The notes beneath the pieces are model-generated. The model did not search any database, was not told where the DNA came from, and saw only the letters and a program-made list of their open reading frames with translations. Below are positions 9,881 to 17,377 of a stretch of 53,516 bases of DNA, piece by piece. The stretch's first letter is position 1; every line of letters starts with the position of its first letter. Both the position numbers and the translations under genes were made by a program. Origin of the DNA: Oscillospiraceae bacterium (GTDB lineage: Bacteria > Bacillota > Clostridia > Oscillospirales > Oscillospiraceae); assembly GCA_017469115.1 (NCBI GenBank), contig JAFUGY010000040.1, positions 1 through 53,516 of the forward strand, given 5' to 3'.

Positions 9881-10978
9881 TCAATCAAAAATACAATAAA
9901 AAACATTACAGATTTCAAACCCGCCAAGTGATTCCGGATCGGCAAGGATTTCTTCTGTAGTTTTGAAATGCAGCTCGATTGATTGCTCAACAGGTAATTC
10001 TGCCTCGACTTTAGAAGCATCTCCCTCCAATAACAGATAAACCGGCTCACCGATCTGTACGTGTTCCGGTAAGATTTTGCCGTCATGATCTTTGATGTTT
10101 TTTGCCAGATTATAGCGATACCCAAAACGTGTATCCTCTACGGGATACGTGCCGGGATGCCGCATAGATGTCGGACTGATACCCAGGTCTTCATACAAAG
10201 TCCCGTCTTGATTATAAAGTTTTGGGCTCATGTTGTATTCATCTGTGAGAGCGGTAGTTCTGTTGGCACAATCAATAAAAACATAACCCTGGTGAATTTG
10301 TCCGGATGGAATTTCTATCTGATGTTGGTCACTGGGAAAGAGATGGGCTGTCTCCAATGATTTTACAAAGACGTGATCGATCAGCACATTTTCCGCTGTT
10401 TTCTCTCCATTCTGATAAGTGTCGCAACAGAGTTTGATGTGATCATAGTTCTCGTCCACCTGATAGGAGAAGAGGAATGTGTTCCAATTGGAACCCGTGA
10501 TCAAATGAATGACCTTCTTTGCTTCATCCGTGAGGATTTTGCTGTCGCCCACGGTGCCGTACATTCCGGAAAGGGTTTTCTGATTTTCTTCCCGCTCCCT
10601 TTGCTTCGCCACGTTATTGCCGGTATAGACGGTGAGCAGTCCCGCAAGGACGAACAGGCTGAGCGCGAGCAGAAACACAAAACGTTTGCTTTTCGTCTGG
10701 CCTGCTTCTTCCGTCTTCTTCAGGGCGATCAGGTTTTCTTCCGAAGCCTGCTGCAGTTTTTCCGGTTCAACTCTATCTCCGTTCAGCAGTTCGTTGACGG
10801 TGATGCCGAGAATATCGCAAAGATCCAGCATGATCGAAGAATCCGGCAGGCATTTTCCGGTTTCCCATTTGGAAACAGCTCTGTCGCTGACGGCAAGTCT
10901 CTCCCCAAGCTGTGCCTGTGTCAGCCCTTTTTCCTTCCGGCATAAGGCAATGAATTTTCCGATTTTGATTTGATCCAT
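9881..10978 (-). CDS. XRE-family regulator with a membrane segment and sensor-like C-terminus
   Basis: 365 residues. Residues 1-65 are a helix-turn-helix of the Cro/CI type (IGKFIALCRKEKGLTQAQLG, then LAVSDRAVSKWETGKCLPD). A single membrane helix follows near residues 100-122 (KRFVFLLALSLFVLAGLLTVY). The remaining 240 residues are outside and unrecognised. The topology suggests a membrane-bound regulator that senses an extracellular signal, which is inference. The ATG at 10978 is chosen over upstream codons because GGAGG lies 8 bases away and the HTH starts there. An 8-bp-arm palindrome lies about 75-95 bases upstream. Confidence 0.88.
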   Translation of the reverse strand: MDQIKIGKFIALCRKEKGLTQAQLGERLAVSDRAVSKWETGKCLPDSSIMLDLCDILGITVNELLNGDRVEPEKLQQASEENLIALKKTEEAGQTKSKRFVFLLALSLFVLAGLLTVYTGNNVAKQREREENQKTLSGMYGTVGDSKILTDEAKKVIHLITGSNWNTFLFSYQVDENYDHIKLCCDTYQNGEKTAENVLIDHVFVKSLETAHLFPSDQHQIEIPSGQIHQGYVFIDCANRTTALTDEYNMSPKLYNQDGTLYEDLGISPTSMRHPGTYPVEDTRFGYRYNLAKNIKDHDGKILPEHVQIGEPVYLLLEGDASKVEAELPVEQSIELHFKTTEEILADPESLGGFEICNVFYCIFD

Positions 10979-11003
10979 TGTCACGGCCTCCTTTTCTGCC
11001 TGC

Positions 11004-11009
11004 ATTATA
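11004..11009 (-). promoter_or_regulatory. -10 box of the XRE-family gene
   Basis: Reverse strand TATAAT, 25 bases before the start codon. The -35 region (GTGCCT at 17-base spacing) is poor, suggesting activator dependence or weak expression. Confidence 0.5.
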
Positions 11010-11052
11010 CATCGCCTCTCGAAAAAAGGCACATCCTTTCAGTTGATTTCCC

Positions 11053-11071
11053 ACTCAACCAGTGGTTGAGT
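11053..11071. promoter_or_regulatory. Palindrome upstream of the XRE-family gene
   Basis: Perfect 8-base arms ACTCAACC and GGTTGAGT separated by AGT. It lies upstream of the probable -35 region, a position typical of an activator or autoregulator site. Confidence 0.45.
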
Positions 11072-11100
11072 TTAGCATTTTGACCTCTGATGTAGTGTCC

Positions 11101-11137
11101 TTTTGTGACAGATACGTGATAGACACTTTGCTATACT
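11101..11137 (+). promoter_or_regulatory. Promoter module copy A
   Basis: TTTTGTGAC, then GAT and GTGAT, then TGC-TATACT (extended -10 at 11132-11137). The distance from GTGAC to the -10 box is exactly 27 bases, the same as in copy B at 12867-12903. Downstream, 11155-11170 carries an AACAAAGGAGATAA ribosome-binding region like that of copy B, but here it runs straight into a hairpin and no credible ORF follows. Confidence 0.55.
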
Positions 11138-11175
11138 TGCACCATCAAATGAAAAAACAAAGGAGATAACAAAAA

Positions 11176-11227
11176 GGGGACGCTTCTCCACCCTGAACCA
11201 AAATGGCTCGGACAAAGAAGCGTCCCC
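11176..11227. terminator. Hairpin repeat element acting as hydrogenase terminator
   Basis: Perfect 11-bp inverted repeat (GGGGACGCTTC with GAAGCGTCCCC) around a 30-base interior. On the reverse strand it follows the hydrogenase stop codon by 37 bases and is followed by TTTTT, so it serves as that gene's terminator. On the plus strand GTTTTT follows as well. A decayed copy lies at 9806-9856. Confidence 0.7.
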
Positions 11228-11263
11228 CGTGTTTTTACGTAGCGGTATCAGCTTACGCTGAAA

Positions 11264-12733
11264 TCATTCACGATGCATGGGAACCTGCTCTGCATTCATG
11301 ATCTTCAGATTCTCGTGGACGCCTCTGCTGTCTGCACGGCCGATCATGGCATCCCGATCCTTTTTCAGCTCGTTGAGTGATTTCTGCCGCGACGGGCCGC
11401 TGACACAGCCGCCTTCGCAGATCATGCCTTCCATGAAGTTCTCAGGGAGTCTCCCGAGCTTCATCAGCGTGAGGGCATTCTTGCATTCCACGGCGCCGTT
11501 GCAGACCTTGACGGAGAGTTCGGAAGCGTCGATTTCCTGCTCTTTCAGGCACTGGAGCACCGCCGCGGTGACGCCGGCGCTGTTTCCGAAGCGCTTTCCG
11601 TAGACGGAGCCCTGCTGCGAATAGCACTCTGCGGGCTCGAGCTCGATGTCCTTGCCGCGAAGCATCTCAACCGCTTCGTCAAAGGTGAGCACAAAGTCTG
11701 CATTGTTGCGGATGGTGCTGTCCGTAATTTCGCTCTTCTTGGCCTGGCATGGCCCGATGAAGACCGTGACGGCGTCGGGTTCCTGCTCCTTGATCATGCG
11801 GGAAACGGCACACATCGGGCTCACCGTGGTGGAGATGTTCCCGCTCAACGTCGGGAAGTGCTTGCGGATCATGTGGACAAAGGCCGGGCAGCAGGAGGTC
11901 GTCTTCTTTTCGCCGTGCGCAAAGGCTTCCGCCCATTCGTCCGCTTCCGCAGCTGCGGTCAGGTCTCCGCCGAGGGCAACTTCGATCATATCGGCAAAAC
12001 CGGCCTTTTTCAGAGCTTCACGCCAGGAGTCAGGCGTGATATCGGGGCCGAACTGGCCCTCCACTGCAGGGGCAACCATGGCATAGACCTTACGGCCTGC
12101 CAGAATCGCCTGGATAACATCGACGAGGAAGGTCTTGGCTCCGAGTGCCCCGAAAGGACAAGCGTGGATACAGTGGCCGCACTGGATACACTTGGATTCA
12201 TCAATTCGGCAGAGGCCGGTTTCTTCATCCATTGTGATGGCACCTACCGGACAGGCCTGTTTGCAGGGGCGCACCTGATGCACGATCACCTGATAGGGGC
12301 AGTTTTTTGCGCACATGCCGCACTCCCGGCACTTCTGCGGGTCAATATGAGCCCGGATTCTGCCGTGATCCCGCACGATGGAGACTGCACCGAAACGGCA
12401 GTTTTCGTAACAGGCATGACCGAGACAGCCGTGGCAGTTGTCCGTCACGGTATAGGCGGAGATTGCGCAGTCGTCACAGGCGGCCGGGATTACCTGAACG
12501 AAGTTGGCGGTTTCCTCTTTCCCCGGACATTGGCCCTGGGCCAGACGGACACGTTGCCGGATGATTTCGCGTTCCCTGTAAATGCAGCAACGGAACTGGG
12601 GCAGAGGACCCGGAATAATCGTCTCCGGAATAAACTCCTTTTTGCTTTCCAATTCTCCGTTCCAGGTGAGTCTTGCAACCTCACAGAAGATACGTTTGGT
12701 GATATCACTGGTGGTTCTGTCGATGGTAACCAT
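11264..12733 (-). CDS. Monomeric [FeFe] hydrogenase with 4Fe-4S domains (group-B-like)
   Basis: 489 residues. A cysteine-rich N-terminal half is followed by two ferredoxin-type clusters (CRECGMCAKNC, about residue 140; CIQCGHCIHACPFGA, about residue 185). The H-cluster domain carries TSCCPAF (Cys281-Cys282), IGPCQAKKSE and EGMICEGGCVSGP, the three cysteine loops that bind the H cluster. These L1/L2 variants resemble the poorly studied group B enzymes, not the classic MPC-type group A. It probably couples ferredoxin oxidation or reduction to H2, possibly linked to the nifJ-type enzyme. No maturases or partner subunits are in the window. GGGAGG lies 4 bases before the ATG; promoter and terminator are clear, so it is a single-gene unit. 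Confidence 0.9.
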   Translation of the reverse strand: MVTIDRTTSDITKRIFCEVARLTWNGELESKKEFIPETIIPGPLPQFRCCIYREREIIRQRVRLAQGQCPGKEETANFVQVIPAACDDCAISAYTVTDNCHGCLGHACYENCRFGAVSIVRDHGRIRAHIDPQKCRECGMCAKNCPYQVIVHQVRPCKQACPVGAITMDEETGLCRIDESKCIQCGHCIHACPFGALGAKTFLVDVIQAILAGRKVYAMVAPAVEGQFGPDITPDSWREALKKAGFADMIEVALGGDLTAAAEADEWAEAFAHGEKKTTSCCPAFVHMIRKHFPTLSGNISTTVSPMCAVSRMIKEQEPDAVTVFIGPCQAKKSEITDSTIRNNADFVLTFDEAVEMLRGKDIELEPAECYSQQGSVYGKRFGNSAGVTAAVLQCLKEQEIDASELSVKVCNGAVECKNALTLMKLGRLPENFMEGMICEGGCVSGPSRQKSLNELKKDRDAMIGRADSRGVHENLKIMNAEQVPMHRE

Positions 12734-12819
12734 TTGTCCTCCCTTTTTTGCTCAAAGGTGCGCTGCCGGATTCATTTTGCCGGCAGTGCCGGTTCTTGAA
12801 ACAAAAGTTGATGTTCCGC

Positions 12820-12848
12820 ATTATACTCTCTGCCTATTTTTGAGTCAA
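12820..12848 (-). promoter_or_regulatory. Hydrogenase promoter
   Basis: Reverse strand TTGACT (12843-12848), 17 bases, TATAAT (12820-12825), about 85 bases upstream of the ATG. The leader contains a small GC-rich stem (CCGGC/GCCGG). Confidence 0.8.
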
Positions 12849-12866
12849 GAAATTTAAACCGCAGTT

Positions 12867-12903
12867 TTTTGTGACGGATGTGTGATCATAGCCGTGCTAT
12901 ACT
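12867..12903 (+). promoter_or_regulatory. Promoter module copy B, driving a 34-codon ORF
   Basis: TTTTGTGAC...GTGAT...TGC-TATACT (extended -10 at 12898-12903), matching copy A at 11101-11137 with the same 27-base distance from GTGAC to -10. There is no standard -35 hexamer. The shared GTGAC/GTGAT half-sites may be an activator site. Confidence 0.6.
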
Positions 12904-12969
12904 GTGCCCGTAAACAAGAAAAAACAACTCAGCCCTAGAGGCTGTATAAAAACAAAGGAGATAAAAACA

Positions 12970-13074
12970 ATGAATGAATTCCAGTTTTTTGCTGTTGGCA
13001 GTTTTTTTGATGCACCGGTAGCCGATGAGAATAGCACAAGTATCCTTGAATTGATCAGACATCTGTTTGACTGA
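12970..13074 (+). CDS. Small ORF, 34 codons, unknown
   Basis: ATG at 12970 follows an AAAGGAGATAAAAACA ribosome binding site at good spacing. The peptide begins MNEFQFFAVGSFFDAP and ends LELIRHLFD. It is acidic and amphipathic with no cysteine, signal peptide or family I know. The unit has its own promoter (copy B) and a strong terminator at 13114. It could be a small functional peptide, a leader peptide, or the remnant of a longer gene. I cannot assign a function. Confidence 0.5.
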   Translation: MNEFQFFAVGSFFDAPVADENSTSILELIRHLFD

Positions 13075-13113
13075 TTTTTGGATAGAGCAACACCGTGATA
13101 ACACATATATAAC

Positions 13114-13158
13114 CAGCCTGAGGCGAGAATAGTGCTCCGCTTCAGGCTGCTGTTTTTT
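13114..13158 (+). terminator. Intrinsic terminator of the small-ORF unit
   Basis: CAGCCTGA (13114-13121) pairs with TCAGGCTG (13142-13149), extended by further GC pairs inside, and is followed by CTGTTTTTTTG. Confidence 0.85.
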
Positions 13159-13159
13159 T

Positions 13160-13440
13160 GCCAATCATCCACCTTCGGGCTGTCTTCCCATCTGTAGTAG
13201 AGGCCGCGCAGCTCATAAGGCGCGAGGATACTTTTGGACAAGTCGGGGGGACAGATCCTTCGAAAACTCCATAAAGTCTATCGCATCAGCGGCAAAGATT
13301 TTGTAAGAAATGAACGGCGAAAGCGTCGTCTAGCCGGAAGACGCAGTCTCTGATGATCTGCACTCTCTCAGCGATGCGGTGCTCTGCCACCTTGCAGGTA
13401 TGACCCTGGAGAAAATGCTGCAGAGTAAAGCGTGAAGGAA
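13160..13440 (-). pseudogene. Possible decayed gene fragment
   Basis: The reverse strand gives three plausible protein pieces in different frames: HRIAERVQIIRDCVFRLDD (about 13385-13325), then DAIDFMEFSKDLSP (about 13290-13245), then APYELRGLYYRWEDSPKVDD (about 13230-13165). Read in order they look like one protein broken by two frameshifts, cut off at the terminator. I do not recognise the family. Evidence is the protein-like character only, so this is tentative. Confidence 0.3.
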
Positions 13441-13455
13441 GCGGACAATCCGAAT

Positions 13456-13821
13456 TTATACTATTGTATATCCCTCTAAAGCTAAAACGGTCAATGCTCT
13501 CTCAAAGTTTTCCTCTTTCACAAGAATATAATCTGTGTTGTATGTCGAAACCGCAAAGATGCCAATTTTATGCTCTGCTAGGATGCCGGACAGTTTTGAC
13601 AAAATACCAATCAATGAAAAGTCGAGAACCCCCTGAATGCGGAAGCCTCTCCATCCATCATCACGTTCTACCGTCTTTGATGGGGTATCTTCTGTCTTAC
13701 ACACCAGTGACAGCTCTTCATCCGTCTTCCCGATAAAATAGAAGTCGGACTCTGTGTGAATGCTCGATATCTCTGTCACCTTACAGACAGTCAGCTTATA
13801 ATCGATTATCTTCAATTCCAT
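13456..13821 (-). CDS. ACT-domain protein (two tandem ACT-like units)
   Basis: 121 residues, cytoplasmic. The C-terminal half (FRIQGVLDFSLIGILSKLSGILAEHKIGIFAVSTYNTDYILVKEENFERALTVL) has the pattern of ACT domains: a hydrophobic strand, a long helix beginning after G-I-L, and a strand ending in D-Y-I-L-V. It belongs to the small stand-alone ACT group often annotated as amino-acid-binding regulators (COG3603-like). GGAGGAG precedes the ATG. Its promoter is followed by a 12-bp-arm perfect palindrome at the transcription start, so it is probably repressor-controlled. Confidence 0.8.
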   Translation of the reverse strand: MELKIIDYKLTVCKVTEISSIHTESDFYFIGKTDEELSLVCKTEDTPSKTVERDDGWRGFRIQGVLDFSLIGILSKLSGILAEHKIGIFAVSTYNTDYILVKEENFERALTVLALEGYTIV

Positions 13822-13858
13822 CCGTATTCTTCTCCTCCGTGAACATTGCTTTACCGAT

Positions 13859-13885
13859 ATCTCGACAAATTCGATTTGTCGAGAT
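13859..13885. promoter_or_regulatory. Long perfect palindrome at the ACT-gene start site
   Basis: Two perfect 12-base arms (ATCTCGACAAAT and ATTTGTCGAGAT) separated by TCG, immediately downstream of the -10 box of the ACT-domain gene. The TCTCGA...TCGAGA core resembles MarR-type operators, but the regulator is unknown. Confidence 0.7.
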
Positions 13886-13886
13886 G

Positions 13887-13916
13887 ATTATATCTCTAAC
13901 CCTAAAATCCTGTAAA
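13887..13916 (-). promoter_or_regulatory. Promoter of the ACT-domain gene
   Basis: Reverse strand TTTACA (13911-13916), 18 bases, TATAAT (13887-13892); the palindrome at 13859-13885 begins right after it. Confidence 0.7.
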
Positions 13917-13998
13917 AGAGTATTTTATGAATAACGATTTGCTTACCGAGCTGGCCCTACAACGGATGAGGCAATATCTGTCCAACTGAATTTTCCCC

Positions 13999-14027
13999 TT
14001 GTGGTTTTTCGTGAAATAGTTTATAAT
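13999..14027 (+). promoter_or_regulatory. Promoter of the Asp23-FakA operon
   Basis: TTGTGG (13999-14004), 17 bases, TATAAT (14022-14027). Confidence 0.65.
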
Positions 14028-14073
14028 GCCATGATGCCTATGGCAAACAGAATAGGAAAGGAGCCATCCTTCT

Positions 14074-14424
14074 ATGATAAAAATCGAAAACAACATCGGG
14101 AAGATCTGCATCACGGATGAAGTTTTCACCAATCTGGCCGGGGAAGCGGCGACGAGCTGCTTCGGCGTGAAAGGCATGGTTGCCTGTGCGAAAGAGGGCG
14201 GCCCCTGGCAGCTTCTGCGCAGGGAATCGATGAGCAAAGGTGTGCGCGTTCATAATGAGGATGACGGAGCAGTCTCACTGGAGCTGCATATCGGCGTTGA
14301 CTACGGTGTGCCGATCGCGACGGTCGTCGGCAGCATCATCAACGAAGTGAGCTACAAGCTCGAAAAAACCACGGGGATTCCTCTGAAGACGATCGACGTC
14401 TATGTGGATGCAATTATAGCCTAA
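14074..14424 (+). CDS. Asp23/Gls24 family protein
   Basis: 116 residues, with the family pattern: KICITDEVFTNLAGEAATSCFGVKGMV at the N-terminus and VSLELHIGVDYGVPIATVVGSIINEVSYKLEKTTG in the C-terminal half. The family is linked to cell-envelope homeostasis in Gram-positives. AGGAAAGGAG precedes the ATG. It sits 14 bases upstream of the FakA gene, a pairing also seen in Bacillus (yloU-yloV), which supports co-transcription. Confidence 0.92.
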   Translation: MIKIENNIGKICITDEVFTNLAGEAATSCFGVKGMVACAKEGGPWQLLRRESMSKGVRVHNEDDGAVSLELHIGVDYGVPIATVVGSIINEVSYKLEKTTGIPLKTIDVYVDAIIA

Positions 14425-14438
14425 GGAGATTCAATGTC

Positions 14439-16127
14439 TTGAGAGATTATATCGATGCCGCCGCGTTTAAAGAAATGATTCTCTGCGCCGAAGCGGCTTT
14501 ACATTCCAATATTCAGATCATCAATGAGCTGAACGTGTTCCCGGTTCCGGACGGTGACACCGGCACCAATATGTGCCTGACCATGCAGAATGCTGCAACA
14601 GAGCTGCGCAAAAAGAATTTTGACACCATTTCCGCTGCGGCAGACTGTGTGGCGAGTGCCCTCCTGAGAGGAGCAAGAGGAAATTCCGGCGTTATTTTAT
14701 CGCTGCTGTTTCGCGGAATCTCCAAACGCTTCAAAGGGCTTGAAACCGCCGGTACGGTTGAATTTGCCGGCGCCCTGAACGACGGGGTTGACGCTGCTTA
14801 CAAAGCCGTCATGAAGCCCGCGGAAGGCACGATTCTGACGGTCTCCCGCCTCGCATCCAAAGCAGCGGTGGATGCAGCCTCTCTGGGAGCGGATCTGGAA
14901 GGCGTCTTTATCTGCGCCATCAAAGCCGGGCGCATGGCTCTCGCAGACACGGTGAACCTCAACCCGGTGCTGAAAAAAGCCGGGGTTGTCGATGCCGGCG
15001 GAAAAGGCTATCTGGTGATTCTCGAAGCGATGCTTGCCTCCCTGAAAGGGGAAGTGTTCTCCGGTGCGGAGAGCGCTCCCGTCGAGGAGGAAGAAAACAA
15101 TGTCTTCAGCGTTTTTGACACCGAAGAGATTACCTTTGCCTATGACACGGTGTACATTGTCCGCAAGACGGATCCGGATGTCGATCTCGATCCCCTGCGG
15201 GAATATCTCGGCTCCATCGGCGATTCCCTGGTGATCAGCGAGGGAGACGAGGAGTTCAAAGTGCATGTGCACACCAACATTCCCGGTGCAGCACTGACGG
15301 AATCCCAGAAGTACGGAACCCTGGAGCTGGCAAAGATTGAAAATATGCGCACGCAGCACGATGATGTGGCAGCCGGGCGCAAAGCCCGTACCACCGATGA
15401 TCTCGAAGCGGTGGAAGAAGAGCTGGAGGCCATGGAAAATGCGGGCGAAGAGATAGCCGCTCCGGAAAAGGAATATGGCGCGGTAGCGGTTTGCGCCGGC
15501 AAGGGCATGGAAGAGCTCTTCCGTGAGCTGGGAGCTGACGGAGTGGTTACCGGCGGGCAGACGATGAACCCGTCAACAGATGATATTCTCCGGGAAATCA
15601 ACCGCACCCCCGCCTCTACGGTGTTTGTGCTGCCGAACAACAAAAACATCGTGATGGCGGCAGAGCAGTGCATCCCCCTCACCGAAAAACAGGTGATTGT
15701 CATCCCGACGAAGACGGTCCCCCAGGGCATCACAGCCATGCTCAACTACAACCCCGACAATGAGTCGGCTGAAGCCGTGACCGAGGAGATGCAGGAAGCC
15801 ATCCGCAATGTCCATACCGCCATGGTGACGTATGCCGCCCGTGATAGTGACTTTGACGGGCACACCATCCATGCCGGCGAGTATCTTGCCCTGCTGGACG
15901 GCGCACTTCTCGGCAGCTACACCAATATCCCGACGCTGTTCAAGGAGCTGAGCTGGGCCCTCAATGACTTCTCGCCCGAGTTTATCTCCGTCTATTACGG
16001 AGAAGATGTGCAGGAAGAGGATGCCAATTCCGCCAGCGAGATTCTCTCAGGGAACTTCCCGGATTCCGAAGTCAATGTCTACAACGGCGGCCAGCCGGTT
16101 TACTACTACATGATCTCGGTAGAGTAA
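14439..16127 (+). CDS. fakA: DAK2-domain fatty acid kinase catalytic subunit FakA-like
   Basis: 562 residues. The N-terminal DhaL/DAK2 nucleotide-binding domain (about 1-200) contains NVFPVPDGDTGTNM (the Mg-ATP binding aspartates) and LRGARGNSGVILS. A middle region and a C-terminal DegV-like half follow, as in FakA/YloV. The enzyme phosphorylates fatty acids presented by a DegV-family FakB protein for phospholipid synthesis; no fakB is in the window. The start is a TTG at 14439, because AAGGAG lies 10 bases upstream and the nearby ATG at 14434 hits a stop after two codons. It is followed by a strong terminator. Confidence 0.92.
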   Translation: MRDYIDAAAFKEMILCAEAALHSNIQIINELNVFPVPDGDTGTNMCLTMQNAATELRKKNFDTISAAADCVASALLRGARGNSGVILSLLFRGISKRFKGLETAGTVEFAGALNDGVDAAYKAVMKPAEGTILTVSRLASKAAVDAASLGADLEGVFICAIKAGRMALADTVNLNPVLKKAGVVDAGGKGYLVILEAMLASLKGEVFSGAESAPVEEEENNVFSVFDTEEITFAYDTVYIVRKTDPDVDLDPLREYLGSIGDSLVISEGDEEFKVHVHTNIPGAALTESQKYGTLELAKIENMRTQHDDVAAGRKARTTDDLEAVEEELEAMENAGEEIAAPEKEYGAVAVCAGKGMEELFRELGADGVVTGGQTMNPSTDDILREINRTPASTVFVLPNNKNIVMAAEQCIPLTEKQVIVIPTKTVPQGITAMLNYNPDNESAEAVTEEMQEAIRNVHTAMVTYAARDSDFDGHTIHAGEYLALLDGALLGSYTNIPTLFKELSWALNDFSPEFISVYYGEDVQEEDANSASEILSGNFPDSEVNVYNGGQPVYYYMISVE

Positions 16128-16151
16128 AAACAGAATCAAACAAAAAACTCG

Positions 16152-16180
16152 GGGAGAGCCGGTCGGCTCTCCCTTCGGTT
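16152..16180 (+). terminator. Intrinsic terminator after fakA
   Basis: 9-bp stem GGGAGAGCC/GGCTCTCCC (16152-16160 with 16165-16173), loop GGTC, followed by TTCGGTTTT. Confidence 0.8.
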
Positions 16181-16222
16181 TTAAGCAGGAATGATTCGCT
16201 TTTCCCAGACATTCCTGATTGC

Positions 16223-17323
16223 TCAGCGGTTAACACGTGCGCCGGCACCGCCCATAATGGCTTCCACTTCTTTCTTGGATGCCATGGTGGTGTCGCCCGG
16301 TGTGGTCATAGCAAGGGCACCGTGTGCAGCACCGTAGTTGACGGCGGTTTCGGCATCGCCTGTAGTCATCAGGCCGTAGACCAGCCCGGATGCAAAGGAG
16401 TCTCCTCCGCCGACGCGGTCGTAGATCTCCAGCGCGTCGTACTGCTTGGCTTTGTAGATCTCGCCGCCTGCCCAGCACAGTGCGCTCCAGTCATTGACGG
16501 TAGCTGTCTTCACGGTGCGCAGCGTTGTTGCAACAACCTTGAAGTTCGGGTAGGTCTCGGCGGCCTTGTTGATCATCTTCTTATAGCCTTCCAGATTGAG
16601 AGTCTTGAGGTTAGCGTCGTTGCCCTCTACCTCAAAGCCGAGGCATGCGGTAAAGTCTTCTTCATTGCCGATCATCACGTCAACGTACTTGGCAATCTCT
16701 TTGTTGACTTCCTGTGCCTTTGCCTGGCCGCCGATAGCGCTCCACATGGAGGGGCGGTAGTTGAGGTCGTAGGAAATCACGGTGCCGTATTTCTTCGCGG
16801 TCTTGATGCATTCCACAACCGTCTCGCAGGACTGCTCGGAAAGTGCCGCATAAATACCACCGGTGTGCAGCCAGCGGACGCCGACTTTGCCGAAAATGTA
16901 GTCGAAATCAAAATCTGCGGGGGTTGCTTTGGAGATGGCTGTGTTGGCACGGTCTGAGCAGCCGACGGCTCCGCGGATTCCGTATCCTCTCTCGGTGAAG
17001 TTCAGGCCGTTGCGGCAGACTCTGCCGATCCCGTCTGTCGGCATCCATTTGATAAAGGAGGTGTCAACGCCGCCCTGGAGGATGAAGTCTTCCATCAGCT
17101 TGCCGACTTCGTTGTCCGCAAAAGCAGTCAGCACCGTGGTTTTCAAACCGAAGCACCGGCGCAGGCCACGCACTACGTTATATTCTCCGCCGCCTTCCCA
17201 GGCTTTGAACTGGCGTGCAGTGCGGATTCTCCCGTCACCCGGGTCGAGGCGCAGCATCACTTCGCCGATGGAAGCGGCATCAAAACCGCACTCTTCTCTT
17301 GGACGCAAATTGAGTTCTACCAT
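16223..17323 (-). CDS. kdgK: PfkB-family sugar kinase, probably 2-dehydro-3-deoxygluconokinase
   Basis: 366 residues. The N-terminal ribokinase motif (GEVMLRLDPGDGRIRTARQF, then GGGEYNVVRGLRRCFG) and the C-terminal PfkB signature with the catalytic base (YDRVGGGDSFASGLVYGL) are intact. ISYDLNYRPSMW is typical of KDG kinases. It would phosphorylate 2-keto-3-deoxygluconate in hexuronate breakdown. The substrate is inferred from sequence style; no aldolase or uronate genes are adjacent, so another ketose sugar is possible. GGAGG lies 6 bases before the ATG. Confidence 0.85.
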   Translation of the reverse strand: MVELNLRPREECGFDAASIGEVMLRLDPGDGRIRTARQFKAWEGGGEYNVVRGLRRCFGLKTTVLTAFADNEVGKLMEDFILQGGVDTSFIKWMPTDGIGRVCRNGLNFTERGYGIRGAVGCSDRANTAISKATPADFDFDYIFGKVGVRWLHTGGIYAALSEQSCETVVECIKTAKKYGTVISYDLNYRPSMWSAIGGQAKAQEVNKEIAKYVDVMIGNEEDFTACLGFEVEGNDANLKTLNLEGYKKMINKAAETYPNFKVVATTLRTVKTATVNDWSALCWAGGEIYKAKQYDALEIYDRVGGGDSFASGLVYGLMTTGDAETAVNYGAAHGALAMTTPGDTTMASKKEVEAIMGGAGARVNR

Positions 17324-17377
17324 AATCTTCCTCCGTTCAGTAAGTAAAATAAAATGCAGCAGGGTTTTAACAGTGTT

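Noticed and set aside
11190..11280. A reading frame starting at the ATG within the hairpin element after promoter copy A
   Set aside because: It would begin inside the stem-loop, has no spaced ribosome binding site and runs antisense into the hydrogenase gene.
13927..13989. A 20-codon ORF upstream of the Asp23 gene
   Set aside because: ATG to stop is open, but there is no ribosome binding site and the -35 box of the Asp23 operon begins only 10 bases after its stop codon; too short to support.
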